DNA from: Ehretia macrophylla
Lineage: Eukaryota > Streptophyta > Magnoliopsida > Boraginales > Ehretiaceae
Reading direction: 5' to 3'
NCBI GenBank assembly: GCA_037974665.1
Contig: CM075768.1
Coordinates: 4,428,501-4,492,500, forward strand
DNA: 64,000 nucleotides
This document shows, piece after piece, positions 1 through 11,478 of this stretch (positions within the stretch are counted from its first letter, which is position 1; each line of letters starts with the position of its first letter). Under the pieces are notes generated by a model. The model saw nothing but the letters and a program-made list of their open reading frames with translations. It had not been told where the DNA came from and ran no database searches. Made by a program: the position numbers and the translations under genes.

Positions 1-1825
1 TAACAACAATAACAATTGAGCAAATCAAGAAACAATGATAGCTTAGATAACCACACATTTAAAAGGATACATTTCACACAACCCCTATACTCCAATTTTC
101 ACTGGGTTTTCATTCACGATCCACGAACCATGATCATGATAACGATAAGCCGGCATAACCCCAAACACTCCAGTGGGTGTACTCCGGATGTACCCCGATA
201 ATCCTACGACCCAACATCCCCTGGAAAACTCAAGACTAGGCGAATAAGGGACTAGGGCACGGAGTTTGAATATCCACCGGCAAGCCCTCTGCCGCCCAGC
301 CGATATTCAACACATCTGCCCCTGACACTATGGTTGCGCAACCACTATGCAATGCACTTAAAAATGGTGAGTTAATAGCAATAATATAAGCATTAACACA
401 TAGGAGGATCAACAAAGTAGGTTGACCTCGAGGCAGTTAGAATAGAAGCAATTATATAAGCTAATAAGCAGTTTTACAAAGGGACATTTACAAAATAAGC
501 ATAAAATCATACCAAAAGCTCCAAATCAACTTGAAACCACATATAAACACTCAAGAAGTCATGCCATGGGTTTAGAAGTGTGAGTCAACCGAAATTGCAT
601 CTAAAACCCTTTATTTTTCAATCTATTTCTCTTCCAAACCAAGGTTAATGATTCCATTTTCAAGGGAAACTCTCCCAACCTTCTAATTAACCCTCAAGGT
701 ACCCTCTCAACCCTCTAACTCATTGAAACGCCCGCGATTACCCCGAAAGCCCCAAATTCCCTCTTATGGCTTTAAACTAAACATACCTTATCCGGGCTTC
801 AAACAAGGGTTATCAAAGCTTCTATAGTACCTAGGTAGCCTAAGAATACTAGAAGTGAAGCCCGAATCCACCCGGATTCGCATGAACCCCGAAACCCCTT
901 TGTTAAAGTTGGCTATTTCACGTTTTATGCGATTCTAGAGCAATTCAAGTGCACGGGGCCATTAGACTACCTTCATTAGCACCTAAGGCATCTATTAGGA
1001 GTATTGAATCAAGCTAATACGTGCAATTACACAAAACCCTAGAAAAATGTCACTATTCACCTCATAAATTCAAATGACGATTCCAACCGTTTAAAATGTG
1101 AACTAATAGCCCAAATGTGTTCTTTAGCACTTATATACAAGGTATAATAGCATAGATAAGCTTTGCAATAGCATTTGATAACATTTTCAACAAATCAAGA
1201 AAAATGTAACATTTTAGATATGCATAAAAAGTCATGAAAACCCTCACCAATTGCGCGTAGGGACTCTCGGGAGGCTAGCAAACACCCTAAACTACTTGCT
1301 CCTAGCTTGGCTTGGCTTGGCTTGAAGATTTGATGAGCAAAATCCTCTCATTCTCCTCCTATACTATTCTCGGATTTGCTACAGTGATTTTTCAGCATTT
1401 GCTCTCTTTTTTTTGTTTTGTTTTTATGAGCTAAATGGTCATGTGTTGAGTAGATATACTAAATGGCTAAGTTGGGTGATTAAATGGGTTACTAAAATGA
1501 GCGTTGTTAACTTTAAAACGAGCCTAAGGTGTGAAACATAGGCTAGCTAATTAAATCTCTAAGTTATGTTACGTAACACTATTCATTGAACTACGAAAAT
1601 CATTTTCTAAACGAGTGCTCCTATCGCTCCTAGCTCAATTGCACATTTTTCACATTCCTTTAACAATTAATATGATTTAATAAAAATGCTAATTCACTAA
1701 TATAATGCAGTTTAAAAATGGAATGAATAGTGACCAAGAAAGACAATAGGTAAAGCACATAATTTAATGCACAATTAATGGATGCAACATTTAAAAATGT
1801 GTATGGTAGAATCTCGGGCGTCACA
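1..1825 (-). repeat. 3' LTR of element D, left end outside window
   Basis: The minus-strand LTR ends on the plus strand in GGGCGTCACA at 1825, immediately followed by a PPT. It matches the second D LTR (2870-3725 plus 16731-18355) along its length; base 1 corresponds to about position 3537 of that copy, so roughly 670 bp lie outside the window. It contains a short GGCTT tandem near 1307-1325, the GC-rich block at 250-350 and the TGGTTGCGCAACCA palindrome shared with the A, B and G LTRs. No coding function is supported. Confidence 0.88.
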
Positions 1826-1842
1826 TCCTCTCCCCCTTAAAC
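1826..1842 (-). other. Polypurine tract of D
   Basis: Read on the minus strand this is TTTAAGGGGGAGAGGA directly abutting the LTR start TGTGACGCCC, the expected plus-strand primer for reverse transcription. Confidence 0.85.
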
Positions 1843-1843
1843 A

Positions 1844-1861
1844 AATTGCGTCCACGCAATT
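1844..1861. repeat. 18-nt inverted repeat next to PPT (D)
   Basis: AATTGCGTCCACGCAATT is a perfect 8-bp stem with a 2-nt loop, two bases from the PPT. The same repeat at the same place is part of the pol frame in A and B, but D has no coding sequence here. Confidence 0.8.
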
Positions 1862-2855
1862 CTTCTTCACAAGGGAACTCCACAACAACTGAAAACCAAC
1901 TCCGATTACTCGTCATCAATTGCTAAGCAAGAATACCATATACGAACTCTCGTGGGAGCTCATTAAGAAATTTCAGTAGTATTGCCTGCGAACCTCACGT
2001 AATAAGGCCAAATAAAGGCTTCAATAGAGATGCTACTTCGAAATCCAAATAAGAATCCCGCTGGCATGAATACCATAGAAGAATAGAATCCCAACTAACA
2101 GTGGCGAGAAAATACCAATAAGAATTTCGAGTACAAATACAGAAGATAATTCCATATAATAAGGCTGATTAGAATCCCAAACTAAGTCTTCCGAGTAATA
2201 CCAGCAAGAAAATACTAGAAGAATACTCAATAAGAAAACCGAGAGAACGGTCATATAGAAATCCCAAAGGAAGCCATTCATTTCTGATTACTGAGCGTAG
2301 AAGAATGCCTTGGAAGAAATCCCAATAACTGAGCTCCGCTTACAACATTCTCATTCCCGCTAATCCACACAACTTGGAGGGCTTGTTGCTAATCACTTCT
2401 CTTCAGGGGGAGGAATAAGTCTTTCTTACCATTTCAACGGGACATGTATGAATGCCAAGATATCACATTTACATATATATGTTTTAAACTATTATGCAAA
2501 CATGTTTATATAAGAGTTTATGAAACAGTGTAATCATCAAAGTCATTCAAGCACGACAATCAAGTCCATTATAACACAACTCAATCAAAGACTTTCAAAT
2601 GCACACATTACAAGCAACAATTCAAGCAATTAACAATTCACGAGGTCAATTTGATGCATAACCAGCCACTTTACTTCACTTAGCACACATTTAGCACGTA
2701 ACACATAATTATATCACTTAGGTGCACACATTCAATACAAGACACACAATCAAACATGCAGGCATACACTTTTAAGACACACTCTTAACAAGCACACATG
2801 CAAGGGTTACTACCCGATAGGCCGAGGACCCCTATCCCGGCTTAGAGCTAACTAA

Positions 2856-2867
2856 GCTCTGATACCA
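2856..2867 (-). other. Primer-binding site of D (tRNA-iMet)
   Basis: The minus strand reads TGGTATCAGAGC two bases inside the 5' LTR end, complementary to the 3' end of initiator methionine tRNA, the usual primer of this lineage. Confidence 0.88.
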
Positions 2868-2869
2868 CC

Positions 2870-3725
2870 TGTAACGCCCTGATCCCTCACGAGACCGGAG
2901 GCTCTAATAACCAAGCTATTCTAAACCCAATTCCAACCCAGTCTCAAAATTTTAGGGAAAAACGGACAGAGTTTTTCCTGTACTATGGACATTCTGAAAA
3001 CCTGTAAACACTCAATAAAGCCACATCATAACAAGACATTCATTTATAACTAAAGATCTTAGCTTTAAGGCCATCCGAGCCTTAAGACATACAAACAGTT
3101 TAGATACAGACAAGCATGCATTCATAACTTAACTTCTTTACAAAACTGCTTATCATGCCACTCCATGATAGCTTTTAAGTATTCTTAGAAATTGAAAACA
3201 ACCAGTCATTCACTCCCAAGCATGCGAAGCAGCTAATAGCAGAAATATAAGTTATTACATGCCATGGTTCTAAATCTACCACTACAACATCTATCCCTCA
3301 ATTTGCAAACTATATAATATACACATATCACTTAGGTTACAAAATAGAACATGAAGTAAAGAAAACAAGTCCTACTCTCATCAACAAGAACATAGTCCAC
3401 CTCAAGCAACTAGACATAGCAACTAATGCAACTCCTCCAACTGCGCCACCTGAAACATGTTAGCGAGGTATGAGCAACCACTGTTGCCCAGTGAGGGATA
3501 AGGTCCCGGGGTGTGCAATGCGACAAGTAATACAGTTAACAACAATAACAAGTGAGCAAATCAACAAACAGTGATAGTTTAAATAACCACATATTTGAAA
3601 GGATACATTTCTCATACACCATATACACCAATCTTCACTGGTCTTCATTCACGATCCACGACCCACGATCACGATCACGATAAGCCGGCATAACCCCAAA
3701 CACTCCAGTGGGTGTACTCCGGATG
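2870..3725 (-). repeat. 5' LTR of element D, part 1
   Basis: Begins TGTAACGCCC next to the primer site and is interrupted at 3725 by the E array. It continues at 16731, giving a reconstructed LTR length of 2481 bp. A CAG acceptor-like site near 3450 is present, but the acidic exon that follows it in the A/B LTRs is shortened and frame-broken here. Confidence 0.88.
3721..3725. repeat. TSD of E array, left copy
   Basis: GGATG precedes the first base of the array and recurs exactly after its last base at 16726-16730. Confidence 0.92.
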
Positions 3726-6159
3726 TGTCACGCCCCAACTCGACCCCTCTTACAATCAGTCAGGACGCAACGGGATTTCGGCAGTATAACGACAGTAAAT
3801 AGGACACCGAGGTTCCAAACCAACCTCATTAAACATCATACATCCAGCAACTCCTTAATTCAAACAACAACATACAACACAATCATAATATACAATAAAC
3901 CATCCTCGTTATACGCCTCCGTTCCAACATAACATACAATACCTCAACCTTATCATACATTTCAAAAATAAGTTGAGACATATTTACAACTTAACCGTAG
4001 ACAAAAGAAAGCCACTAAGTTAACACCATTTGGATCATCATCTTCCAACATCTATTACAATAAGAACCACAAAGCATATAAAAGTCTATTAAGCTAATAT
4101 ACATGACATTAAACAACATATAATCATGGATAAGACTCGGGAACATATGACTCGTCCACGTAAAGCACATTTTCCACATTCTCCTCTTCAGGAGGCACAT
4201 ACCCGTAATCCGGCTCTGCAACACCTGTGAGCATGCATTAATAGAGAGTGAGCTTATATACATAAGCCCAGTGAGGATCCGATAGATCTCGACAGTATTC
4301 ACTACGCTCCTTGGATTTAGTCCTTTGAGCAAGTAAACACACAACAACAATAATAACATAAATAAAGCTATCATCACATAACTATATAACCAATCAATAA
4401 GGATACTCTATTTGGTGTAGCTCCAAACGCCATCACGATCTCAACCGTTCTTCTTATAACTCCCCATTACTCACGCACCCGAGGTACCTCACTAGCCCCT
4501 TCCCTCCATGACATCTCCGTCATGCGAGCTGGGGGTAGCCTATGGCAGTCATGCCGGTTTCAACCCGACAGCCCGACGCTGCTCGAGAGGTGGCACACAC
4601 ATACCAAGGCTCCATTTCATCAATCATCATGCAAGCATAAATCGATCAATCAATTGGGAGATCAGCAACAAGAGTGCCCGATTCCCGCATTCAATAATAA
4701 TCAATCAATAACATCAATATAACATCAATATTAAATTAAACAACAAACAACGTAGTTAGATGACAAAGTAGGCCATCTAACCGGACATGCATAATATACA
4801 TAATTAAACTCTAAATTACTCAACAACAACTCACCATTCATCACTCGAACACTACCCAACCATCTAAGGCATCGTTCAAGAAATTAAAGAATGACAACCT
4901 AAACTTCTAAAATTCATAACTTACAATCTACTAATCCAAACATTGCCAAATCAGTTCCTATCACTCACCCATTCAACCTACTACATTAGCCCTCTCGGAA
5001 ATCCACCATAACACCTCCAAATCATGCCCGATAACCCTAAAACCCTAAGATGTCATGGCTGGATTTTCCGGATTTCACACAAACAATGTAATCGAAAATT
5101 CGGCATTACAACAGCGCTAACACATAATTATCAAGTATTTAGAAATCGACGGCAATCGATTTCGATCAACACAACTCATTTAATTCAACTTTGAACATTT
5201 TAATCAAAATTAAATACCCGGAAAATAAAAATTATGCTACATCCGACAGAAACTCGTAGTATTAGTATATAATGATCCCTAGCATGCAAGGAGCAATAAT
5301 CTAACATCAGATTTCAATTCTAACGGTTCAATCTTCATTTATACGCAAAAACACAAAAATGACATTTTGAGATCTAGAATTTTTCTCTCACCTTTGATCC
5401 GAAGTAAAGCTAGGAATGCGTGCAACAGGTGCCCAACAAGCGGAATCAAGCTCGGTTTGAAAAGATTCGGACTTTAAATGAGTTTTCTAAGGCAAAATTA
5501 CTTTGAAAATAAGTTGAATAAAATCTCTTTTTTTTCCCTAAGCTTTCACGGCTGCAAGGTGTGTGAAAATGTGGTGTTTTGCTTTGTTTCATTGTGTGTT
5601 GGTGATATATGCATGAAAGTCAACAAGTCAAATGAAAGTCAAAGTTGAAACTTTAGTATTTTTAGTGTTTTCTTGACTTTAAATGCATTTTCTTGATCAC
5701 CAAAGTTCAAAACATTTATTCAACACCCAAGCTAGCTCAAGTAAATTATTTTTAGGTGATAAGAAGTTTTACAATCAAACAATTTCACCCGAGTCGGCTT
5801 AAAACTCGATTTTCGCAAAAGTCGGTGTAAAAACCCTAATAAATTCTTAAGCCGATTTTAAAACCATTTTCATCAAACACAGGTCTATTAAAGTCCGTGG
5901 ACTAGGTCTAGAAGGGTTAAAAAGACCAGTTTCAAAATTATAGCGGACGTGTTTCGAAAATACTATTCACTGAAAATCGACGATAAAATTTCTGACTCCG
6001 TTTTTGATGAAAATTTCATGAATGCACATTTAGCACGTATTAGGAGTATTGAAATCAAAATTATAACTTTCTAGGTCCTATAGCACATAAACAGATCATA
6101 TGCACGCAAAACGAGGTAAAGCACGTAAAACGAGATAAGCAGGAAAGTGGGGTTTCACA
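3726..6159 (-). repeat. E array LTR 1 (outer, 3' LTR)
   Basis: Plus-strand ends TGTCACGCCCC and GGGGTTTCACA. It differs from LTR 3 at only about six positions that I could find and from LTR 2 at about nine. It carries the acidic exon-like frame at 4124-4224. Confidence 0.92.
4124..4224 (-). other. Putative LTR exon 2, acidic peptide (E LTR 1)
   Basis: On the minus strand a branch-point-like GCTCAC and a CAG acceptor precede 101 nt, which is phase 1 and 33 codons including the TGA stop. The peptide begins GVAEPDYGYVPPEEENV and ends YVDESYVPESYP. An ATG lies three codons before the acceptor in frame, so translation could also start locally. C, J and L LTRs encode clearly related peptides; C and J lack exactly three codons in the middle. 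No known domain is recognised. What precedes exon 2 in this family is not clear. Confidence 0.5.
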
Positions 6160-6176
6160 TTCTCCCCTCCTTAAAA
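6160..6176 (-). other. Polypurine tract of E, unit 1
   Basis: The minus strand reads TTTTAAGGAGGGGAGAA directly against the LTR start TGTGAAACCCC. Confidence 0.83.
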
Positions 6177-6177
6177 C

Positions 6178-6195
6178 AATTGCGTCCGCGCAATT
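6178..6195. repeat. 18-nt inverted repeat next to PPT (E unit 1)
   Basis: AATTGCGTCCGCGCAATT has a 7-bp stem and 4-nt loop, at the same distance from the PPT as in A, B and D although E encodes no protein here. Confidence 0.8.
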
Positions 6196-8329
6196 ATCGA
6201 ACTGATAGACAATTAAATCCTCAATCGTTATACTTAACAATACTTCTCTTAGTTCTCGTTTATCTCTTAGGATGACAACTAACCAAAGATCTCAAAAGAA
6301 CGAGCTCTGTTGACTGCAAGTTGAGGATCATAGTTCCAAGACAATCTCCAATTCATAATTCTCTCCTACTTAATATCTTATTGCATATGAAAGAAATCAC
6401 AACTCCAAAGTCCTAGCATGACACCACTAATTATCAATCATCTCCTACTACACAAAAGAGTTCTATGAACACCCCGAGGGTTTAAAAACTCATTCACGAT
6501 AACATGAATGATTATTGATCAAGGAAATATCTCAAAAGTGACATTTGTCAGAATATGGCTCTTATGAAATTTACAAGGAAATAAGAGTATGGAAAGTCAT
6601 ATTCGAGCCAACAATCAAGGGAACAAGAGGTCAAACAAGTTAGAGAATCAAGAGGTTAATAGTTTAATAAGGAAGCATGATAACTAAGATAAGAAATGTC
6701 TCAGCACCTTTTAGTTAAATAAGTACGAACAAAGGATAATGGCGAGTCAAAACAGTGCTGAGTATGTTGAACAAAAATTCCTGAACAAGTAGATATTTCA
6801 ATTCTCGATGATTGTTCAAAGAACCAACAAGTAAGTTGTACTTGAGGTGAAATAAAATTAAGAGATAAGAGATGATTAATTCAATAGAAAATATGAGTGT
6901 CAAGATAATGAGTATCTCAGCACGCAATAACCAAAGAAGTACGAATAAGAAATGATAACAATAGGACAGTGCCGAGTATATTGAATGAGCAATTACAAGC
7001 AAAGTAATGACTCAAGATTTAATAATGAAACAATAGGATTAACAAGGATCAACAAGAATGACAATGATGTACTTAGGTAGAGAGTACATCAAGCAGGTGA
7101 AATTCGAATAAGTAAAATGATATACCAAAGGAAACATTACTTTCAAATGAATAGTAATAGGATGAAATGGAATATTGAAATGAATGGCTAGAGATATAGA
7201 ATGAAATATAGAAGTCTCAAACCTTAACTCCAATAAGCGACATTGCTATAAGAAACAAATATGAATGTTAAGAATAGAAGCAATGTCAAATGAGTATAGG
7301 ATCCATTAATCCAATAAGCAAAACATTCAAGAAACAATTGATATGCTAGAAAAGTGTAACTCTCTCTCAAATAAGTGAGAATAGAGTAAAAGATAATAAG
7401 ACCGATAGAATTATGAAGCACAAGAAGGGTGTCCCACCTACACACTTAAACACCAACAAGTCAAATCCTATAATCTATCTTCCTCCAAATCAAGACACTA
7501 GGAGACCTAGAGAACCTAAGGAGTCACAACAATCACCAAACAAGATAAATCACTCCAAAATTTTACATTCCGTACCAGACCAATCACCAAACAAGACAAA
7601 TCACTGATTACCCAACAAGATTCACTAATGAAGACTCCAAAATCTAATAACACACTACAGATTCATATTAACCCATTATAACACAAAAGAATCCTCAATC
7701 AACAATTTAGAAAGTCATACCACCTAGAACTCAAAAGCTTGACGTAGGTAAGTAAATGTTCAGTCACCAAAATGCATTCTTATTTCCTCAAATAATTCTA
7801 TCTCCCAACAATTACATCCTCGAATAAAGTAACTTTAGTCAAGAATCACTCCAATTGTTTCCAAGGTTTAAAGATCAAAACTCCAAAATACCCATTAATA
7901 ATATAGCAATCCCAAATAGTAGAAATATTCACATGTTGTACCACAGTTCATTCCATTCACAAATATACATCACTAATTCCTCAAATAAATTCATTCTAAA
8001 ATAACCTCAAGGCAGTATAGTATGAGTTGAGACTCCAAAAATGTCTAATCACAACCTCACAGAAACCTCAACTTATGATTCATCTCCAAGTAATAATAAG
8101 TTAAACATGGCAACAAAAGTAATTATAATCATCAAGATACGTTGCTATTTCTTCGAACAACTTCATTCTCGCTAAAGGAACATCAAGATCAATCCACTAA
8201 GCCGAAACTAAAATCCATAAACATAACAATTAAAATCTAACTGATAAACTTCTAGGATAATAATAATTCAAAATCATGGCCTATCTCTATTTCCGAAAAT
8301 TCTTATAACCACCCTAGACATTAAAAGGT

Positions 8330-8920
8330 CACTCACGAGTTAAAACATGTATGCAACTATATCATATGAAAGACAAGTATAACGTAATACACAATTATCA
8401 TACAATGCAACATTATCACATAACACACAATTCAACATATAAGAAGCCAACATCACATAAACAGGTTATATCACAGAAGTAAGTTATAAACAATTAAAGT
8501 CACATAAGCAACAAACTTCACATAAGACAAGTTGATCACGTAACTCACATTGGTCACTTAAAGTACATTGAGCACCTAAAGCACGTTGTTTCACATAAGC
8601 TAGTTATAAACAATTAAAAGCACATAAACAACTAACTTCACACAAGGCACAAAATCACATAAAACACAATTGTCACATAATACACATTAATCACATAAAA
8701 CACAATTGTCACATAATGCACATTAATCACATAATGCACATTAATCACATAATGCACATTAATTACAACACATTGAGTACGTATAGCACGTTATCACATA
8801 AAACATATTGACCACATTAGTTCACTTAACACACAAGGCATATTGGTCACATAGAAAGTTAGACACATAAGTAAATTAATCACATAAACATATTAACATA
8901 TGTTTTACTTTTCTTTCACT
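8330..8920. repeat. CACATAA-rich short repeat tract, E interior 1
   Basis: Dozens of degenerate copies of CACATAA and CACATTAA, with an 18-bp unit (ATCACATAATGCACATTA) repeated head to tail near 8690-8765. The tract lies just inside the primer-binding site, so it would be the RNA leader of the element. Interior 2 has the same tract at about 13610-14200. Confidence 0.75.
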
Positions 8921-8988
8921 TAATACATACTTGCATGCTTAGACCACTACCCACATTCCGAGGATACCCCGGCTGACAGCTAACATGC

Positions 8989-9000
8989 GCTCTGATACCA
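8989..9000 (-). other. Primer-binding site of E, unit 1 (tRNA-iMet)
   Basis: The minus strand reads TGGTATCAGAGC, seven bases from the end of LTR 2. Confidence 0.87.
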
Positions 9001-9007
9001 CTTAAAC

Positions 9008-11442
9008 TGTCACGCCCCAACTCGACCCCTCTTACAATCAGTCAGGACGCAACGGGATTTCGGCAGTATAACGACAGTAAATAGGACACCGAGGTTCCAA
9101 ACCAACCTCATTAAACATCATACATCCAGCAACTCCTTAATTCAAACAACAACATACAACACAATCATAATATACAATAAACCATCCTCGTTATACGCCT
9201 CCGTTCCAACATAACATACAATACCTCAACCTTATCATACATTTCAAAAATAAGTTGAGACATATTTACAACTTAACCGTAGACAAAAGAAAGCCACTAA
9301 GTTAACACCATTTGGATCATCATCTTCCAACATCTATTACAATAAGAACCACAAAGCATATAAAAGTCTATTAAGCTAATATACATGACATTAAACAACA
9401 TATAATCATGGATAAGACTCGGGAACATATGACTCGTCCACGTAAAGCACATTTTCCACATTCTCCTCTTCAGGAGGCACATACCCGTAATCCGGCTCTG
9501 CAACACCTGTGAGCATGCATTAATAGAGAGTGAGCTTATATCCATAAGCCCAGTGAGGATCCGATAGATCTCGACAGTATTCACTACGCTCCTTGGATTT
9601 AGTCCTTTGAGCAAGTAAACACACAACAACAATAATAACATAAATAAAGCTATCATCACATAACTATATAACCAATCAATAAGGATACTCTATTTGGTGT
9701 AGCTCCAAACGCCATCACGATCTCAACCGTTCTTCTTATAACTCCCCATTACTCACGCACCCGAGGTACCTCACTAGCCCCTTCCCTCCATGACATCTCC
9801 GTCATGCGAGCTGGGGGTAGCCTATGGCAGTCATGCCGGTTTCAACCCGACAGCCCGACGCTGCCCGAGAGGTGGCACACACATACCAAGGCTCCATTTC
9901 ATCAATAATCATGCAACCATAATTCGATCAATCAATTGGGAGATCAGCAACAAGAGTGCCCGATTCCCGCATTCAATAATAATCAATCAATAACATCAAT
10001 ATAACATCAATATTAAATTAAACAACAAACAACGTAGTTAGATGACAAAGTAGGCCATCTAACCGGACATGCATAATATACATAATTAAACTCTAAATTA
10101 CTCAACAACAACTCACCATTCATCACTCGAACACTACCCAACCATCTAAGGCATCGTTCAAGAAATTAAAGAATGACAACCTAAACTTCTAAAATTCATA
10201 ACTTACAATCTACTAATCCAAACATTGCCAAATCAGTTCCTATCACTCACCCATTCAACCTACTACATTAGCCCTCTCGGAAATCCACCATAACACCTCC
10301 AAATCATGCCCGATAACCCTAAAACCCTAAGATGTCATGGCTGGATTTTCCGGATTTTCACACGAACAATGTAATCGAAAATTCGGCATTACAACAGCGC
10401 TAACACATAATTATCAAGTATTTAGAAATCGACGGCAATCGATTTCGATCAACACAACTCATTTAATTCAACTTTGAACATTTTAATCAAAATTAAATAC
10501 CCGAAAAATAAAAATTATGCTACATCCGACAGAAACTCGTAGTATTAGTATATAATGATCCCTAGCATGCAAGGAGCAATAATCTAACATCAGATTTCAA
10601 TTCTAACGGTTCAATCTTCATTTATACGCAAAAACACAAAAATGACATTTTGAGATCTAGAATTTTTCTCTCACCTTTGATCCGAAGTAAAGCTAGGAAT
10701 GCGTGCAACAGGTGCCCAACAAGCGGAATCAAGCTCGGTTTGAAAAGATTCGGACTTTAAATGAGTTTTCTAAGGCAAAATTACTTTGAAAATAAGTTGA
10801 ATAAAATCTCTTTTTTTTCCCTAAGCTTTCACGGCTGCAAGGTGTGTGAAAATGTGGTGTTTTGCTTTGTTTCATTGTGTGTTGGTGATATATGCATGAA
10901 AGTCAACAAGTCAAATGAAAGTCAAAGTTGAAACTTTAGTATTTTTAGTGTTTTCTTGACTTTAAATGCATTTTCTTGATCACCAAAGTTCAAAACATTT
11001 ATTCAACACCCAAGCTAGCTCAAGTAAATTATTTTTAGGTGATAAGAAGTTTTACAATCAAACAATTTCACCCGAGTCGGCTTAAAACTCGATTTTCGCA
11101 AAAGTCGGTGTAAAAACCCTAATAAATTCTTAAGCCGATTTTAAAACCATTTTCATCAAACACAGGTCTATTAAAGTCCGTGGACTAGGTCTAGAAGGGT
11201 TAAAAAGACCAGTTTCAAAATTATAGCGGATGTGTTTCGAAAATACTATTCACTGAAAATCGACGATAAAATTTCTGACTCCGTTTTTGATGAAAATTTC
11301 ATGAATGCACATTTAGCACGTATTAGGAGTATTGAAATCAAAATTATAACTTTCTAGGTCCTATAGCACATAAACAGATCATATGCACGCAAAACGAGGT
11401 AAAGCACGTAAAACGAGATAAGCAGGAAAGTGGGGTTTCACA
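9008..11442 (-). repeat. E array LTR 2 (shared middle LTR)
   Basis: Complete 2435-bp LTR flanked by an interior on both sides, serving as 5' LTR for one unit and 3' LTR for the other. It has private variants (around 9541, 9905-9925 and 10355-10365) absent from LTRs 1 and 3, so it is not a simple mosaic of the outer two. Confidence 0.92.
9406..9506 (-). other. Putative LTR exon 2, acidic peptide (E LTR 2)
   Basis: Same 101-nt frame as in LTR 1, with acceptor CAG, open phase and TGA stop unchanged. Confidence 0.48.
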
Positions 11443-11460
11443 TTCTCCCCTCCTTAAAAC

Positions 11461-11478
11461 AATTGCGTCCGCGCAATT
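11461..11478. repeat. 18-nt inverted repeat next to PPT (E unit 2)
   Basis: Identical to the copy at 6178-6195; its sequence is unchanged although the flanking bases differ between the two interiors. Confidence 0.8.

Larger units (their letters stand above)
1826..2869 (-). mobile_element. Element D interior, non-coding, non-autonomous
   Basis: This 1044-bp interior lies between the two D LTRs and has a PPT at one end and a tRNA-Met primer-binding site at the other, so it has the cis signals for reverse transcription. It has no gag or pol motif in any frame. The 82-codon minus-strand frame at 2033-2281 resembles no retrotransposon domain and I do not accept it as a gene. Near the primer site the DNA is rich in ACACAT-like short repeats. 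D is best read as a deletion derivative mobilised by proteins of a related Tekay element such as A or B, whose PPT region it shares. Confidence 0.8.
6160..9007 (-). mobile_element. E array interior 1, non-coding
   Basis: No gag, protease, RT, RNase H or integrase motif is visible in six frames. Frames of 95, 64 and 73 codons at 6715-7445 are hydrophobic AT-rich runs without a recognisable domain and are not called. From about 8330 to 8920 the sequence is built of CACATAA/CACATTAA words, including an 18-bp tandem near 8690-8765. It differs from interior 2 at roughly 50 positions by eye. Confidence 0.88.

Noticed and set aside
2033-2281. 82-codon frame in the D interior
   Set aside because: No homology by eye to any retrotransposon or host domain and no comparison copy in the window.
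4015-4377. 120-codon minus-strand frame in each E LTR
   Set aside because: It is very hydrophobic, repeated only because the LTRs are near-identical, and overlaps the better supported acidic frame (4124-4224) in another phase. C and J do not keep it open.
4590-4625. GTATGT donor-like site in E and L LTRs as the exon 1 end for the E-type mini-gene
   Set aside because: C and J have GATATG and GATAAG at that place, and the phase does not match exon 2, so exon 1 of this family stays open.
6715-7445. Hydrophobic frames of 95, 64 and 73 codons in the E interiors
   Set aside because: AT-rich runs without motifs; their repetition reflects the duplicate interior, not independent conservation.
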